64,000 nt of DNA from Spirosoma oryzicola (GCF_021233055.1 NZ_CP089538.1:2062501-2126500), one strand, 5' to 3'; shown: positions 45,074 to 54,483, numbered from the stretch's first letter. Numbers and translations: made by a program. Notes: generated from the sequence alone by a model not told the origin.

Positions 45074-46105
45074 TTATGCCCGAAATGACAAAAGGAATTG
45101 TTGTAAGGTTTCGATCTCGCCATCGGTAATGGCCGGAAAGTTGGCGATCCGAAACGTTGTCGTTTTCCAGTCGCCGTAGCCGTTGCCGAGCATGATGCCC
45201 GCCTGTTGAGCCGCTTGCTTGACCGCTTTTATATCGGCTTCGGAGCCTTCAACGGCGATCACCGTATCGGAACGCTCAGCCGGGTTGGTAACCAGCAATC
45301 GGAACGGTGATGCGGTCATTTCCTGCTCAAAAAAAGCGTACCAGGCCGCAGCTCGTTTTTTGGTGATAGCATCGACCTCCACAATGGGCGGCACTTGCTG
45401 CAAAACCCGCATGAGCAGGTAAATACCGAGGCCGTTAGGCGTGTAAGGCGTCTGGAACTTGGAAAAATTTTCGTGGATAAATAGGAGGCTGTTGTAATGA
45501 TCGTTTTCGCCGATTTCCTGTGCCCGCCGGAGCGCTGCCGGTGAATAGATCAGCACCGCCAGTCCGGCGGGTAGGCCGAAGCATTTCTGGACCGACGCAA
45601 ACCACACATCGGCCAGCGTCCAGTCGAATGAGATACCCGCCATCGACGAAACGGCATCGACCGCAATCAGGGCTGACCCTTCTGTGCCGGAAAAATCGCG
45701 CCGGAACTGGGCGAGCGTTTCCATGCTGATCTGCGTACCGTTCGACGTTTCGTTTTGTACCAGACACAACACATCAGCCTGATTAAGCGCGACGGGTGGC
45801 TTGATGCGGTACGCGTACTCCGCCCATTTTTTGCCGAAAGCACCGCCATAAGGATGCAGACTGGCCTGTTCCGTTAACGACTGCGCTACAATTTCCCAGC
45901 ATTCCGTAGCTGATGATACAAAAGCAATGTGGTAATCGGCGGGGATGGCGAGTTTTTCGTGCAGTAGTTGAACCGCTTCCTGCACGATCGTCATGAAACC
46001 GGGGCTGCGGTGATTGAGACTGACAATGCCTTCGCGCACGGCATCGACCGCGTAGTCGGCTACCTGCGGGTACACTTTCGATGGTCCGGGATAAAACGTA
46101 ATCAT
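45074..46105 (-). CDS. Class V aminotransferase, SerC-like
   Basis: 343 residues, PLP-dependent fold type I. The N-terminus FYPGPSKV and LNHRSPGF resemble phosphoserine and alanine-glyoxylate aminotransferases. The PLP lysine is in ASVQKCFGLPAGLAV, with the cofactor Asp in LIAVDAVSSMAG. HPYGGAFGKKW is typical of the phosphoserine aminotransferase group. Bacteroidota often have such a paralogue, so phosphoserine aminotransferase is likely but not certain; no serA or serB gene is adjacent. Confidence 0.87.
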   Translation of the reverse strand: MITFYPGPSKVYPQVADYAVDAVREGIVSLNHRSPGFMTIVQEAVQLLHEKLAIPADYHIAFVSSATECWEIVAQSLTEQASLHPYGGAFGKKWAEYAYRIKPPVALNQADVLCLVQNETSNGTQISMETLAQFRRDFSGTEGSALIAVDAVSSMAGISFDWTLADVWFASVQKCFGLPAGLAVLIYSPAALRRAQEIGENDHYNSLLFIHENFSKFQTPYTPNGLGIYLLMRVLQQVPPIVEVDAITKKRAAAWYAFFEQEMTASPFRLLVTNPAERSDTVIAVEGSEADIKAVKQAAQQAGIMLGNGYGDWKTTTFRIANFPAITDGEIETLQQFLLSFRA

Positions 46106-46156
46106 GGCCGTGAGCAGCTGTGGGCCAGCCGTTCGATTTAGTAGGTAGATAAAACG

Positions 46157-46600
46157 TTACTTGTTGTTGGCGGCAATCGGTTCGCTGATCAGATAGCGGA
46201 CCGCCATTTCGTAGCCCTGGAGGCCCAGCCCAACGATAATACCTTTACATTTGGCCGACAAATAGCTGTGGTGCCGGAACGATTCGCGGGCGTGAACGTT
46301 GGAGATATGCACTTCGACGGCCGGAGCCGTAACGGCAGAAAGCGCGTCGGCGATGGCGATGGAGGTGTGCGTGTACGCCCCGGCGTTGATAACGATTCCG
46401 TCGATGTCGAAACCTAATTCGTGAATTTTATCGATCAGATCACCCTCGTGGTTCGATTGGAAATAACGAAGTTGCACATCAGGAAACAGGTCTTCCAGCG
46501 TTCTCAGATAATCCAGAAACGAGCGGTTTCCGTAAATGCCCGGTTCTCGTTTTCCCAGCAGGTTCAGATTTGGACCGTTGATGATGAGGATCTGTTTCAT
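46157..46600 (-). CDS. aroQ: Type II 3-dehydroquinate dehydratase
   Basis: 147 residues from ATG 46600; the longer frame would overlap xerD's leader. It dehydrates 3-dehydroquinate in the shikimate pathway. The N-terminal signature INGPNLNLLGKREPGIYG contains the catalytic Tyr23. The C-terminal EVHISNVHARESFRHHS contains the catalytic His. The gene is divergent from xerD, with 83 bases between ATG codons. Confidence 0.95.
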   Translation of the reverse strand: MKQILIINGPNLNLLGKREPGIYGNRSFLDYLRTLEDLFPDVQLRYFQSNHEGDLIDKIHELGFDIDGIVINAGAYTHTSIAIADALSAVTAPAVEVHISNVHARESFRHHSYLSAKCKGIIVGLGLQGYEMAVRYLISEPIAANNK

Positions 46601-46683
46601 AAAATAACCCGGATAGCAATGTCCGACAGTAGAGTAAACGAAGTATGTAAGCTTACCTGAACGTGAGCGTTCTGGCTCCCTGT

Positions 46684-47595
46684 ATGTGGCAAAGTTATAT
46701 AAACGCATTCAAGAACTACCTTAAACTCGAACGGTCGCTGTCGGAAAACTCCGTGGAGGCTTACCTGCACGATGCCGAAAAACTGTACGAATACATCCTG
46801 CTGACCGACCCGAGCCTGTCGCCCATGCAGGTGACGGAGAAGCAGTTAATGAATTTTCTGAAATACCTGGGTGAACTGGGATTGTCGGCGCATAGCCAGG
46901 CGCGGATGTTGTCGGGACTAAAATCGTTTTTTAAGTATTTATTGCTCGAAAACCTGATTCAGCACGATCCGACGCAATTGCTGGAAGCGCCGAAGCTGGG
47001 TCGGAAGCTGCCGGATACGCTTAGTTTCCCCGAAATCGAAGCGATGCTGTCCGTCATCGATTTGTCGACGCCCGGCGGAACCCGCGACCGGGCGATGCTC
47101 GAAGTGCTCTACAGTTCGGGCCTGCGCGTATCCGAACTGCTCAACTTACGGCTGACCAACTGCTACTTCGACGCTGGATTTATCCGGGTGCTGGGCAAAG
47201 GAGATAAGGTGAGACTGGTGCCCATCGGCCAAGATGCGATGCATTACACACGTATCTACGTGGACCACGTACGCTCGACACTGGCTGTTCAGAAAGGCGA
47301 CGAGGATACTATTTTTCTTAATCTGCGCGGCAAGCAACTGTCCCGGATTTCGGTTTTTACGACGATAAAAAAATTAGCAGCAGAAGTAGGCGTCAAAAAA
47401 AACATCAGTCCCCATACGTTCCGGCACTCGTTTGCCACACACCTGATCGAAGGCGGTGCTGACCTGCGGGCGGTTCAGCAAATGTTGGGCCACGAGTCAA
47501 TTACGACTACGGAAATCTACACCCACCTCGACCGTGATTATCTGCAACAGACACTCCGCGAGTTTCACCCGAGAGCGGGTCGCCGAAAAGGATGA
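46684..47595 (+). CDS. xerD: Site-specific tyrosine recombinase XerD
   Basis: 303 residues from ATG 46684. A GTG 21 bases earlier is possible, but from this ATG every catalytic residue falls exactly on the E. coli XerD numbering: Arg148, Lys172, His244, Arg247, His270 and the nucleophile Tyr279. It resolves chromosome dimers with XerC at dif during division. The N-terminal SAM-like domain is 1-90. There is no nearby integrase context, so this is the housekeeping recombinase and not a mobile-element integrase. Confidence 0.95.
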   Translation: MWQSYINAFKNYLKLERSLSENSVEAYLHDAEKLYEYILLTDPSLSPMQVTEKQLMNFLKYLGELGLSAHSQARMLSGLKSFFKYLLLENLIQHDPTQLLEAPKLGRKLPDTLSFPEIEAMLSVIDLSTPGGTRDRAMLEVLYSSGLRVSELLNLRLTNCYFDAGFIRVLGKGDKVRLVPIGQDAMHYTRIYVDHVRSTLAVQKGDEDTIFLNLRGKQLSRISVFTTIKKLAAEVGVKKNISPHTFRHSFATHLIEGGADLRAVQQMLGHESITTTEIYTHLDRDYLQQTLREFHPRAGRRKG

Positions 47596-47642
47596 CCGAC
47601 CAAACGAATAGCACGTTCAGTATCAGCATTATATTTCCCGGA

Positions 47643-47678
47643 CAAAAAAAGTCCCCGCCGTCGAAACAACAGCGGGGA
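47643..47678 (-). terminator. Intrinsic terminator of the 183-residue hypothetical gene
   Basis: TCCCCGC / GCGGGGA forms a 7-bp GC stem with a 13-base loop. On the minus strand it is followed by ACTTTTTTTG. It lies 36 bases after the stop of the minus-strand gene and also separates it from convergent xerD. Confidence 0.85.
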
Positions 47679-47713
47679 GCCTCAATTCTACTAACCCAAA
47701 ATTTACTGTAATA

Positions 47714-48265
47714 TCATGCTTCGGTGAGCGATTTGTCGCCGACGAATTGTTGCTCCTGATTCTTGAAGAGCAGGTTGAACGAAGTCAGACTACCGTATAT
47801 CTTCGTGATATACTGTTGAATGTTAATCTTTTCTTCATCGTCAAGTCTGCTGGCGTTGACCCGTTGTTCGAGTACACGAAGCCGGTCGCGTACCATGACG
47901 ATCTTATGAAAGAACGCATCAATAGGCATTTCTTTTTGGACCAGATCCGTCCGTCCCGGCTTTAAAATTAGTTTGCCGCCTTTCCACTTGTCGCCCAGCG
48001 GAACAACCTCGGTGTGATCGGACCCTGCCTCCGTCGCCCAACGCTTCAGAACTCGGTTTAGCGCCTGCTCCACGTCGAATAAGCTAATGAGATCATCATC
48101 GGGCTCAATGGCTTCAATGACGGTTAAGGGCGTATCAAATTTGAGTACCTTCACACCCTGGTTCAAAAAGGTAATGGTGTAACCGCTTGCTTTTAAATTA
48201 ATGATGACGCCATCGCCAAACTCAGCGTGGCTAATCCGGGAACCGATTCCCAATAAAGTCGTCAT
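47714..48265 (-). CDS. Conserved hypothetical protein with N-terminal Tudor/SH3-like segment
   Basis: 183 residues. The first 55 residues (GSRISHAEFGDGVIINLKASGYTITFLNQGVKVL) match the G-x-V-x-H-x-x-F-G-x-G pattern of the small beta domain at the C-terminus of UvrD/PcrA helicases and DUF3553-like proteins. The rest is mostly helical (about 70-175), with no catalytic motif. Similar stand-alone proteins are known in Cytophagales. A nucleic-acid or RNA-polymerase binding role is possible but unproven. It is monocistronic. Confidence 0.75.
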   Translation of the reverse strand: MTTLLGIGSRISHAEFGDGVIINLKASGYTITFLNQGVKVLKFDTPLTVIEAIEPDDDLISLFDVEQALNRVLKRWATEAGSDHTEVVPLGDKWKGGKLILKPGRTDLVQKEMPIDAFFHKIVMVRDRLRVLEQRVNASRLDDEEKINIQQYITKIYGSLTSFNLLFKNQEQQFVGDKSLTEA

Positions 48266-48362
48266 GAAAGTTACGGTGTTTAAATATTGTAAAAATAATA
48301 AACAAAACCTATGCCAAAATAGACCAACGAAGTTTTAAATTGAGTTATTTGTTTCAATTAGT

Positions 48363-49556
48363 ATGCCGAACGTTGACTATACTCCACTTAGTACACAGAA
48401 ACACCGGTTTAGCTTGCCGGAAGGGCTTCACTACTTAAACTGCGCGACCCGGGCTCCGTTGAGTAAGCTGGCCGAGCAAGCCGGACACGACGCGATTAGC
48501 CGGGATACAAATCCGTTTGGTCTTCGGCCCGATGATTTTTTTAGCGGAGCCACTCGTGTTCGGTCCTTGTTCTCCGAATTGATCAACAATCCTGATCCGG
48601 ACCGTATCGCTATTGTGCCATCGGTATCGTATGGCATGGCAATAGTGGCGCGTAACCTGCCTCAGAAGCCCGGTATTCGCGCCGGACAAACCATTGTTCT
48701 GGTCGAAAGCGAATTTCCGAGTGATGTATACGCCTGGGATCGTATTAGCAAAGAACTGAATCTGACGATCAAAACGGTGTCGATGCCCGACGAATTTCCG
48801 AAAGGGCCGACCTGGAATGAGCGACTGCTCGACGCAATCGGACCGGATACCGCACTGGTCATGGTGCCGCCCGTACACTGGATGTATGGTATTCGGTTCG
48901 ATCTGGAAGCGGTGGGTAAACGAGCGCGGGAAGTCGGCGCGTGGTTTGCGATAGATGGTACGCAGGCTGTCGGAGCCTTACCGTTCGATCTGACAGCCGT
49001 TCAACCCGACGTTCTTGTCTGCGCGGGTTATAAATGGCTGATGGGACCGTATTCGCTGGGACTGGCATACTTTGGTCCTGCTTTCGACGACGGAGTTCCG
49101 CTGGAAGAAGGGTGGATGAACCGACTGGATAGTAATCAGTTTCACCGTCTGATGGATTATCAGCCAGCGTATCGGCCAAAAGCGTATCGCTACAATGTCG
49201 GCGAACAATCTCACTTTATCCAGATGCCGATGTTGGAGGCTGCGTTGAGTCAGTTGGTTGACTGGCAGCCGGAGCGCATTCAGACCTATACCAACGAACT
49301 AACCCAAGCTGCGTGGCCTGCGCTGGAGAAGCTTGGCTGCCATGTCGAACCCGTAAACGGCAGTCAGGGACGCAGTCACCACTTGGTTGGCCTCTGGCTT
49401 CCCGAACATGCGGACCCGATGGCGGTTCAACAAGCCCTATTGGCTCAGAAAGTAGCTGTTTCGGCGCGGGCCCGTGCCCTACGTATCGCTCCGCACCTTT
49501 ACAACACCCCGGCTGACGTTGATGCGTTGGTTGACGTATTGACGAATGTACTTTAA
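48363..49556 (+). CDS. Class V aminotransferase-fold PLP enzyme (cysteine desulfurase/isopenicillin epimerase-like)
   Basis: 397 residues. The PLP-fold features are FAIDGTQAVGALPFDL, with the cofactor Asp, and the Schiff-base Lys in CAGYKWLMGPYSLGLAYFG. The C-terminal small domain ends VSARARALRIAPHLYNTPADVDALVDVL. There is no active-site Cys loop typical of IscS. It is probably a group related to kynureninase, selenocysteine lyase or isopenicillin N epimerase; the substrate is unknown. It starts 97 bases after a divergent gene. Confidence 0.88.
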   Translation: MPNVDYTPLSTQKHRFSLPEGLHYLNCATRAPLSKLAEQAGHDAISRDTNPFGLRPDDFFSGATRVRSLFSELINNPDPDRIAIVPSVSYGMAIVARNLPQKPGIRAGQTIVLVESEFPSDVYAWDRISKELNLTIKTVSMPDEFPKGPTWNERLLDAIGPDTALVMVPPVHWMYGIRFDLEAVGKRAREVGAWFAIDGTQAVGALPFDLTAVQPDVLVCAGYKWLMGPYSLGLAYFGPAFDDGVPLEEGWMNRLDSNQFHRLMDYQPAYRPKAYRYNVGEQSHFIQMPMLEAALSQLVDWQPERIQTYTNELTQAAWPALEKLGCHVEPVNGSQGRSHHLVGLWLPEHADPMAVQQALLAQKVAVSARARALRIAPHLYNTPADVDALVDVLTNVL

Positions 49557-49560
49557 GAAA

Positions 49561-49581
49561 CAGGAATCAGAAAGATTCCTG
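49561..49581. terminator. Weak hairpin between convergent genes
   Basis: CAGGAATC / GATTCCTG, an 8-bp stem with a 5-base loop, lies between the class V aminotransferase (+) and the VOC gene (-). The T-tract is poor, so a termination role is only plausible. Confidence 0.5.
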
Positions 49582-49590
49582 ACTGTACAC

Positions 49591-49995
49591 TTAATGCACT
49601 ACGACTGGCTCTTCGTAAAACTCCAACGGTAGATCATCCGGATCGGCAAAAAACGTGAAACGCCGACCCGTGTGCTCGTCAATACGGATCGGTTCTGTTG
49701 CCACGCCTTGCTGGTTTAGGTGAGCAACGGCAGCGTCGAGGTCCTGAACGGCGAAAGCCAGATGTCGTAGACCAGCCGCTTCCGGTCGGGATGGGCGTTT
49801 GGGCGGATTCGGAAATGAGAATAGCTCAATGATGTACTGACCATTCAGTGCCAGATCCAGCTTATACGACTGGCGTTCTGCGCGGTGTACTTCGTTTACT
49901 ATCGTCAGTCCTAAAATTTCGGTGTAGAATCGCTTTGACACCGTGTAATCCGAAGCGATGATGGCAATGTGATGAACGGCGGTTAAGTGAAGCAT
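49591..49995 (-). CDS. VOC superfamily glyoxalase-like protein (SMU1112c/YaeR type)
   Basis: 134 residues, a single vicinal-oxygen-chelate domain. Putative metal ligands are His8 or His9 (VHHIAI), Glu near 57 (YIIELFSFP), His near 77 (LRHLAFAV), and Glu near 126 (LPLEFYE). SKRFYTEILGL is typical. The subgroup is often labelled glyoxalase-like with unknown substrate. It stands four bases after the small membrane protein gene, in the same direction. Confidence 0.9.
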   Translation of the reverse strand: MLHLTAVHHIAIIASDYTVSKRFYTEILGLTIVNEVHRAERQSYKLDLALNGQYIIELFSFPNPPKRPSRPEAAGLRHLAFAVQDLDAAVAHLNQQGVATEPIRIDEHTGRRFTFFADPDDLPLEFYEEPVVVH

Positions 49996-49999
49996 AGGG

Positions 50000-50200
50000 C
50001 TAGCGGCTAAGTAGGGTATCGTCGTCTGTCACAGCCGTGTCGATTGCCGTGCCATCCCGTTCAACAGGCAAAGCACGTTCGACTTCCCGGCGTTTGTTCC
50101 AGGGGGCGGTGGTCCGGCTGGCCATGTCGATGGCAAAAAAAATGACGATAGCCGTAAACGTAATAAAGACGATGATGAAGATGCGACGATTGCGGTTCAC
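50000..50200 (-). CDS. Small single-pass membrane protein
   Basis: 66 residues from GTG 50200. A basic N-terminus (NRNRR) precedes one membrane helix (about 7-25) and a hydrophilic tail with charged and acidic residues (ending TDDDTLLSR). No family is recognised. It lies four bases before the VOC gene, and this tight spacing supports it being a real gene. Confidence 0.65.
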   Translation of the reverse strand: MNRNRRIFIIVFITFTAIVIFFAIDMASRTTAPWNKRREVERALPVERDGTAIDTAVTDDDTLLSR

Positions 50201-50257
50201 AGAGAACAGACGTTTTTAGGTGTACGAGCATACTGTTTCGCTTGCATACACCGTAAG

Positions 50258-50764
50258 TTACGAATCCTGCGGTAGTTGTTTAGGGGAAATCTCATAGGCA
50301 ATGCTGCCTGTTCGCCCGGAAACCTCTGCCCAGGAAATACCGTCAAAGGTAACAGCTACAACGGCACCTTTGCTCATGGAGCCAACACTTTGATGCGTCA
50401 AAAATTCGGAAAAATACGATACGTCCGGGTTATGGCCTACGATCATCACGGATTGGGCGCTGGCAGGTAACGCGTTGACAGCAGCAAGGTATGCTTTAGG
50501 GCCCCCGTCAAACAACTCGTCGTCCAGTTGAATGTTGGCTGGGTCAAAACCCAGTTGTTCGGCGATAACTTTAGCGGTATCCTTGGCTCGGGAAGCGGTA
50601 CTGCTAATAATAACGTTGGGATTTACGGCTTTGTCGTGCAAATAACGACCGATACGGGCCGCTGCTACGATACCGTCGGGGGTCAACTCCCGACTGTGAT
50701 CGGTCATTAAAATAGATCGGTCTTCGGCCTTGGCATGCCGAACAATGTAGAGTGTAAGTGGCAT
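50258..50764 (-). CDS. sixA: SixA-type phosphohistidine phosphatase
   Basis: 168 residues. The RHAKAE motif (RHG-like; His10 is the expected phospho-acceptor), SSTASRAKDTAK, and the second His in VGHNPD match the SixA family of histidine phosphatases. In E. coli SixA dephosphorylates phosphohistidine of PTS-type phosphocarriers. A role in this organism is inferred by family only. Confidence 0.88.
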   Translation of the reverse strand: MPLTLYIVRHAKAEDRSILMTDHSRELTPDGIVAAARIGRYLHDKAVNPNVIISSTASRAKDTAKVIAEQLGFDPANIQLDDELFDGGPKAYLAAVNALPASAQSVMIVGHNPDVSYFSEFLTHQSVGSMSKGAVVAVTFDGISWAEVSGRTGSIAYEISPKQLPQDS

Positions 50765-50992
50765 TAGGAAATACGTGTATGCGTAGAGCTATAACGGCTG
50801 CAAGCACGGAAAGTTAGTAAAGAGTGATAAACTCTGTCTACTGCCGAAGAAAAATTTGGTACCAAGCGCCAATAGAATAAAATCTGCTCAGGATGTTCGG
50901 GCGTAGTTGAATCCTACGGCTGATACCGACAGGCATCGATACAAGGCTGACTAATCTGTATTTGTGAACAGAAGCCGAACCAGGCTTTAGCG

Positions 50993-51442
50993 CTAATTGC
51001 GAATTGGAAAAAGTGCCAGCTGACTGGAAAGATGACCGATAGCTTCTGCAATGGAAGTTCGATTACACTCAATGATGAGCGGGTAAGGATCGTCAAGTGG
51101 CATAGCCCACCAGGGCGGAGTTGCTTCGTAGGACAGTAAAAAACGAAAGCAGAATCGGTCCTTTTGCGGAGAGCATTCCGTTAGTTGAATGACCAGACAG
51201 GGTTCCGAAAAGCTAAGCTTATTGGGGACATCGCGACTGCCGAGGATATCGCTCAGCCAGCCAATCAAGTGCTTAACTTCCCAGGTGTGAAGAATAGGCG
51301 CGATGGTTTCCCAACGTCGGTTTTTATCAACCAGTTGCAGGCACGTTAGCAGCAGATTTTTGTCTTCCAGCGTGGGGCCACCTCGTGGGCTCTCGTAGTT
51401 GATGACTTCGAGATTGAAGGACGATTTAGACGTGTAAAACAT
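50993..51442 (-). CDS. Hypothetical protein, possibly WapI-family immunity protein
   Basis: 149 residues with no signal peptide. The layout (FNLEVINYESPRG, then DKNLLLTCLQLV, then a TWEVKHLIGWLSDI helix and a strand-rich second half with CFRFLLSYEATPPWW) resembles WapI-family immunity proteins, which neutralise contact-dependent toxins. No toxin gene is adjacent, so it would be an orphan. This is a recollection of the family's pattern, not a search result. Confidence 0.55.
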   Translation of the reverse strand: MFYTSKSSFNLEVINYESPRGGPTLEDKNLLLTCLQLVDKNRRWETIAPILHTWEVKHLIGWLSDILGSRDVPNKLSFSEPCLVIQLTECSPQKDRFCFRFLLSYEATPPWWAMPLDDPYPLIIECNRTSIAEAIGHLSSQLALFPIRN

Positions 51443-51813
51443 GATCGGAACAGGGTGAAAAATAAAATCAGCAGACGTAACCGGGTACCTAAATAAATTA
51501 AGAGACCCAAAAACTTGTCAGAATCACTTTTCAATGACCGTTCCTAACAGCTTTTGCTAACCGAGCTATTGACTAACCAATAATAACTGATGTGATTATA
51601 CGTCAAAGATCAATAAACAAATTGATATTCAGTGGTTTTATTTAATAAATAATAATTGCGGTAAACATTTGTGTAAGAGTTGCGCCAAAGACTTATACAA
51701 AATGGGGTATTTGATCATAAATGTGTTTCAGAACCTGTATACGCACAAAGATGCGTTTTGTTGAACGAACCTTCACATTGCGATTAAAGTGGGCGATTTC
51801 GAAGGACAATCCG
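51443..51813. other. AT-rich intergenic region upstream of asnS
   Basis: About 370 bases with no supported gene. A 61-codon frame overlapping the asnS start (51721-51906) is a shadow. The central part (51580-51720) is AT-rich. Confidence 0.5.
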
Positions 51814-51821
51814 TATTTTTG
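51814..51821 (+). promoter_or_regulatory. Candidate -7 promoter element of asnS
   Basis: TATTTTTG matches the Bacteroidota TAnnTTTG element and lies 32 bases before the ATG. No good -33 TTG box was found at the right distance. Confidence 0.45.
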
Positions 51822-51853
51822 CAGACCGAACACTATCCGGTTGCCGTTTCAGC

Positions 51854-53308
51854 ATGAGTTATTTACCCATTCAGCACGTATTAAAAACATTACCCGTTGG
51901 TACTGAAGTGACCATCAAGGGTTGGGTCCGCACCAAGCGGGAAAGTAAAAACGCGGTATTTATTGCCCTTAACGATGGGTCAACCATCCATACGATTCAG
52001 GCCGTTGCTGAGACCGGTCAGCTTCCTGAGGACACTCTGAAACTGATCACGACCGGAGCCTGCTTGGCTGTCACCGGATTGCTGGTTGAGTCGCAGGGGG
52101 CCGGGCAGGCTGTAGAAGTCAAAATAGCTTCTATCCAGATTTACGGTCCAGCTGACCCCGATAAATACCCGTTGCAGCCTAAGCGTCACTCGCTGGAATT
52201 TTTGCGCGAGATCGCTCACCTGCGGCCACGGACGAATACGTTCAGCGCTGTTTTGCGTATCCGTCACGCGCTGGCCTTTGCGGTGCATAAGTACTTCAAC
52301 GATAACGGATTTTATTACCTCAACACACCGATCATCACCGCATCCGATGCGGAAGGAGCGGGCGAAATGTTTCGCGTGACGACGCTCGACGCCATCAAAC
52401 CACCACTCAACGAAGAAGGCAAGGTTGATTACAGCCAGGACTTTTTTGGTCGTGAAACCAACCTGACCGTTTCGGGGCAGCTGGAAGGCGAGCTGGGCGC
52501 TATGGCGTTAGGTAAAATCTACACCTTCGGACCGACTTTCCGCGCGGAAAACTCGAATACGACCCGCCACCTGGCTGAATTCTGGATGATTGAGCCGGAG
52601 ATGGCTTTCTTCGAGCTGGAAGACAACATGAACTTGGCCGAGGATTTTGTCAAGACGGTAATCCGGTACGCCCTGCAAAACTGCGCTGACGATCTGGCGT
52701 TTCTCGATAACCGGCTCAAGGAAGAAGAGAAAACCAAGAAGAAAGAAGAGCAGAGCGACATGGGCCTGCTGGATAAACTTCAGTTCGTTATCAGCAACGA
52801 GTTTGTCCGGCTGACGTACACCGATGCTATTGATATTCTGGTCAACTCGAAACCCGCCAAGAAAGGGCAATTCCAGTACGAGGTTAGCTGGGGTGTCGAT
52901 CTACAGTCGGAGCACGAGCGGTACCTGGTCGAGAAACATTTCAAAAAGCCGGTTATCCTGACGAACTATCCCCGTGAGATCAAGGCGTTTTACATGAAAC
53001 AGGACGAGGAGTCGAACGCGGCTCCGGGGCCAACCGTTCGGGCGATGGACGTTTTGTTTCCCGGAATCGGCGAGATCATCGGTGGTTCGCAGCGTGAAGA
53101 TAACTACGACAAGCTCGTTGCCCGGATGCAGGAAGTAGGCATCGAGCCCGAAGCGTTGTGGTGGTATCTGGATACGCGCCGGTTTGGTTCGGCTCCCCAC
53201 GCTGGCTTTGGCCTCGGTTTCGAGCGGCTGGTTCTGTTCGTAACCGGCATGGGTAACATTCGTGATGTAATACCGTTCCCCCGCGCGCCCAAAACAGCCG
53301 AATTTTAG
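51854..53308 (+). CDS. asnS: Asparaginyl-tRNA synthetase
   Basis: 484 residues, class IIb. The N-terminal OB-fold anticodon-binding domain (about 10-105) includes [14 protein letters not shown]. Motif 2 region [21 protein letters not shown] lies near 231-251 and motif 3 [11 protein letters not shown] near 456-466. A charged insertion ([14 protein letters not shown], about 292-305) lies in the catalytic domain and is typical of bacterial AsnRS. It charges tRNA-Asn directly. Confidence 0.97.
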   Translation: MSYLPIQHVLKTLPVGTEVTIKGWVRTKRESKNAVFIALNDGSTIHTIQAVAETGQLPEDTLKLITTGACLAVTGLLVESQGAGQAVEVKIASIQIYGPADPDKYPLQPKRHSLEFLREIAHLRPRTNTFSAVLRIRHALAFAVHKYFNDNGFYYLNTPIITASDAEGAGEMFRVTTLDAIKPPLNEEGKVDYSQDFFGRETNLTVSGQLEGELGAMALGKIYTFGPTFRAENSNTTRHLAEFWMIEPEMAFFELEDNMNLAEDFVKTVIRYALQNCADDLAFLDNRLKEEEKTKKKEEQSDMGLLDKLQFVISNEFVRLTYTDAIDILVNSKPAKKGQFQYEVSWGVDLQSEHERYLVEKHFKKPVILTNYPREIKAFYMKQDEESNAAPGPTVRAMDVLFPGIGEIIGGSQREDNYDKLVARMQEVGIEPEALWWYLDTRRFGSAPHAGFGLGFERLVLFVTGMGNIRDVIPFPRAPKTAEF

Positions 53309-53319
53309 TCATTCTTTGT

Positions 53320-53374
53320 CATTTGTAGTCGTTGATTGTCATTCATCAAACAGTACAGTCAATGACTACAAATG
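53320..53374. repeat. 20-bp imperfect inverted repeat between asnS and nuoH
   Basis: CATTTGTAGTCGTTGATTGT at 53320-53339 pairs with 53355-53374 (18 of 20 matches) around a 15-base loop. It lies 11 bases after the asnS stop and 26 bases before nuoH. There is no clear T-run. Confidence 0.85.
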
Positions 53375-53400
53375 CACGTGATGACGTCATAGGATAATGT

Positions 53401-54483
53401 ATGCTGGCTCTCCCCATTTTTCTCGCTGTTGCTTCCGGCTTTGTGGTGGTCGGCGTTTACACCGAACGTAAGATTTCGGCCTTTATGCAGGACCGACTTG
53501 GCCCGATGGAGACGGGTAAGTGGGGATTGCTACAGCTGTTTGCCGATTTGTTGAAACTGCTTCAGAAAGAAGACATTGTTCCGGCAGCGGCAGATCGGCG
53601 GTTGTTCCTGCTTGCTCCGGCGGTAATTTTTGCTTCGGTCTTTGCGGGCTTTGCCGTACTGCCGCTCACCCCCGATTTGCAAGGTTCTGGTGCCGTTGTT
53701 GGCGTGTTTTACCTGATGGCGATTGTTTCCTTCGACGTGATCGGCATCCTGATGGCCGGGTGGGGGTCCAACAACAAATATTCGCTGTTCGGGGCTATGC
53801 GCTCATTAGCTCAGATTATATCGTACGAAATTCCGCTGGGGCTAACGATCCTCAGCGCCGTGATGATCTGTCAGACGCTTAACTTACAGGAGATCAGTTT
53901 TCAGCAAGGCATTTTTTCGTCTGAAACAAACTATCTTTTTGGCCTCAAGCCCCTGGGCGTCGATGTAACAAACTGGGGAGGAATCTTTACCTGGAACATC
54001 GTTCGTAACCCGTTTTTGCTGGTCGCTTACGTCGTGTTTTTTATCTGTACCCTGGCTGAGTCGAATCGGGCACCGTTCGATTTGCCGGAAGGTGAATCGG
54101 AAATCGTAGGTGGTTTTCATACCGAGTATTCAGGAATGCGGTTTGCCTTACTTTACCTGTCCGAATACGCCATGATGCTGCTGGTGTCGTTTTTGGGCGC
54201 TGTCCTGTTTCTGGGTAGCTGGAATACTCCGTTGCCCAACATAGGACCGGTTCGGCTGGCCGACTGGACTAGTGGCGCTCCCGGCACGATCTGGGGTAAT
54301 GTAACCGCTGTTTTCTGGTTACTGTCAAAGGTGTTTCTGGCGGTGCTGCTGCAAATGTGGGTACGTTGGACATTTCCGCGTGTTCGCGTCGATCAAATGA
54401 TGTTTTTGTGCTGGAAAGTCCTGACGCCAATCGGCCTGATACTGTTACTGATTTCAGGGATCTGGCGGCTTTTGATGGTCTAG
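53401..54483 (+). CDS. nuoH: NADH-quinone oxidoreductase subunit H
   Basis: 360 residues with about eight membrane helices. Family blocks are VYTERKISAFMQDRLGP (21-37), the long GSNNKYSLFGAMRSLAQIISYEIPLGL (about 123-149), the acidic ESNRAPFDLPEGESEIVGG quinone-site loop (about 220-238), and YSGMRFALLYLSEYAMM. It forms the quinone-binding link between the arms of complex I. No other nuo genes lie in the window, so it is away from any complex I operon here. Confidence 0.95.
   Translation: MLALPIFLAVASGFVVVGVYTERKISAFMQDRLGPMETGKWGLLQLFADLLKLLQKEDIVPAAADRRLFLLAPAVIFASVFAGFAVLPLTPDLQGSGAVVGVFYLMAIVSFDVIGILMAGWGSNNKYSLFGAMRSLAQIISYEIPLGLTILSAVMICQTLNLQEISFQQGIFSSETNYLFGLKPLGVDVTNWGGIFTWNIVRNPFLLVAYVVFFICTLAESNRAPFDLPEGESEIVGGFHTEYSGMRFALLYLSEYAMMLLVSFLGAVLFLGSWNTPLPNIGPVRLADWTSGAPGTIWGNVTAVFWLLSKVFLAVLLQMWVRWTFPRVRVDQMMFLCWKVLTPIGLILLLISGIWRLLMV

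Noticed and set aside
46684..47595. Mobile-element integrase
   Set aside because: All six catalytic residues fall on the XerD numbering and there are no attachment-site repeats or phage genes nearby, so it is the housekeeping recombinase.
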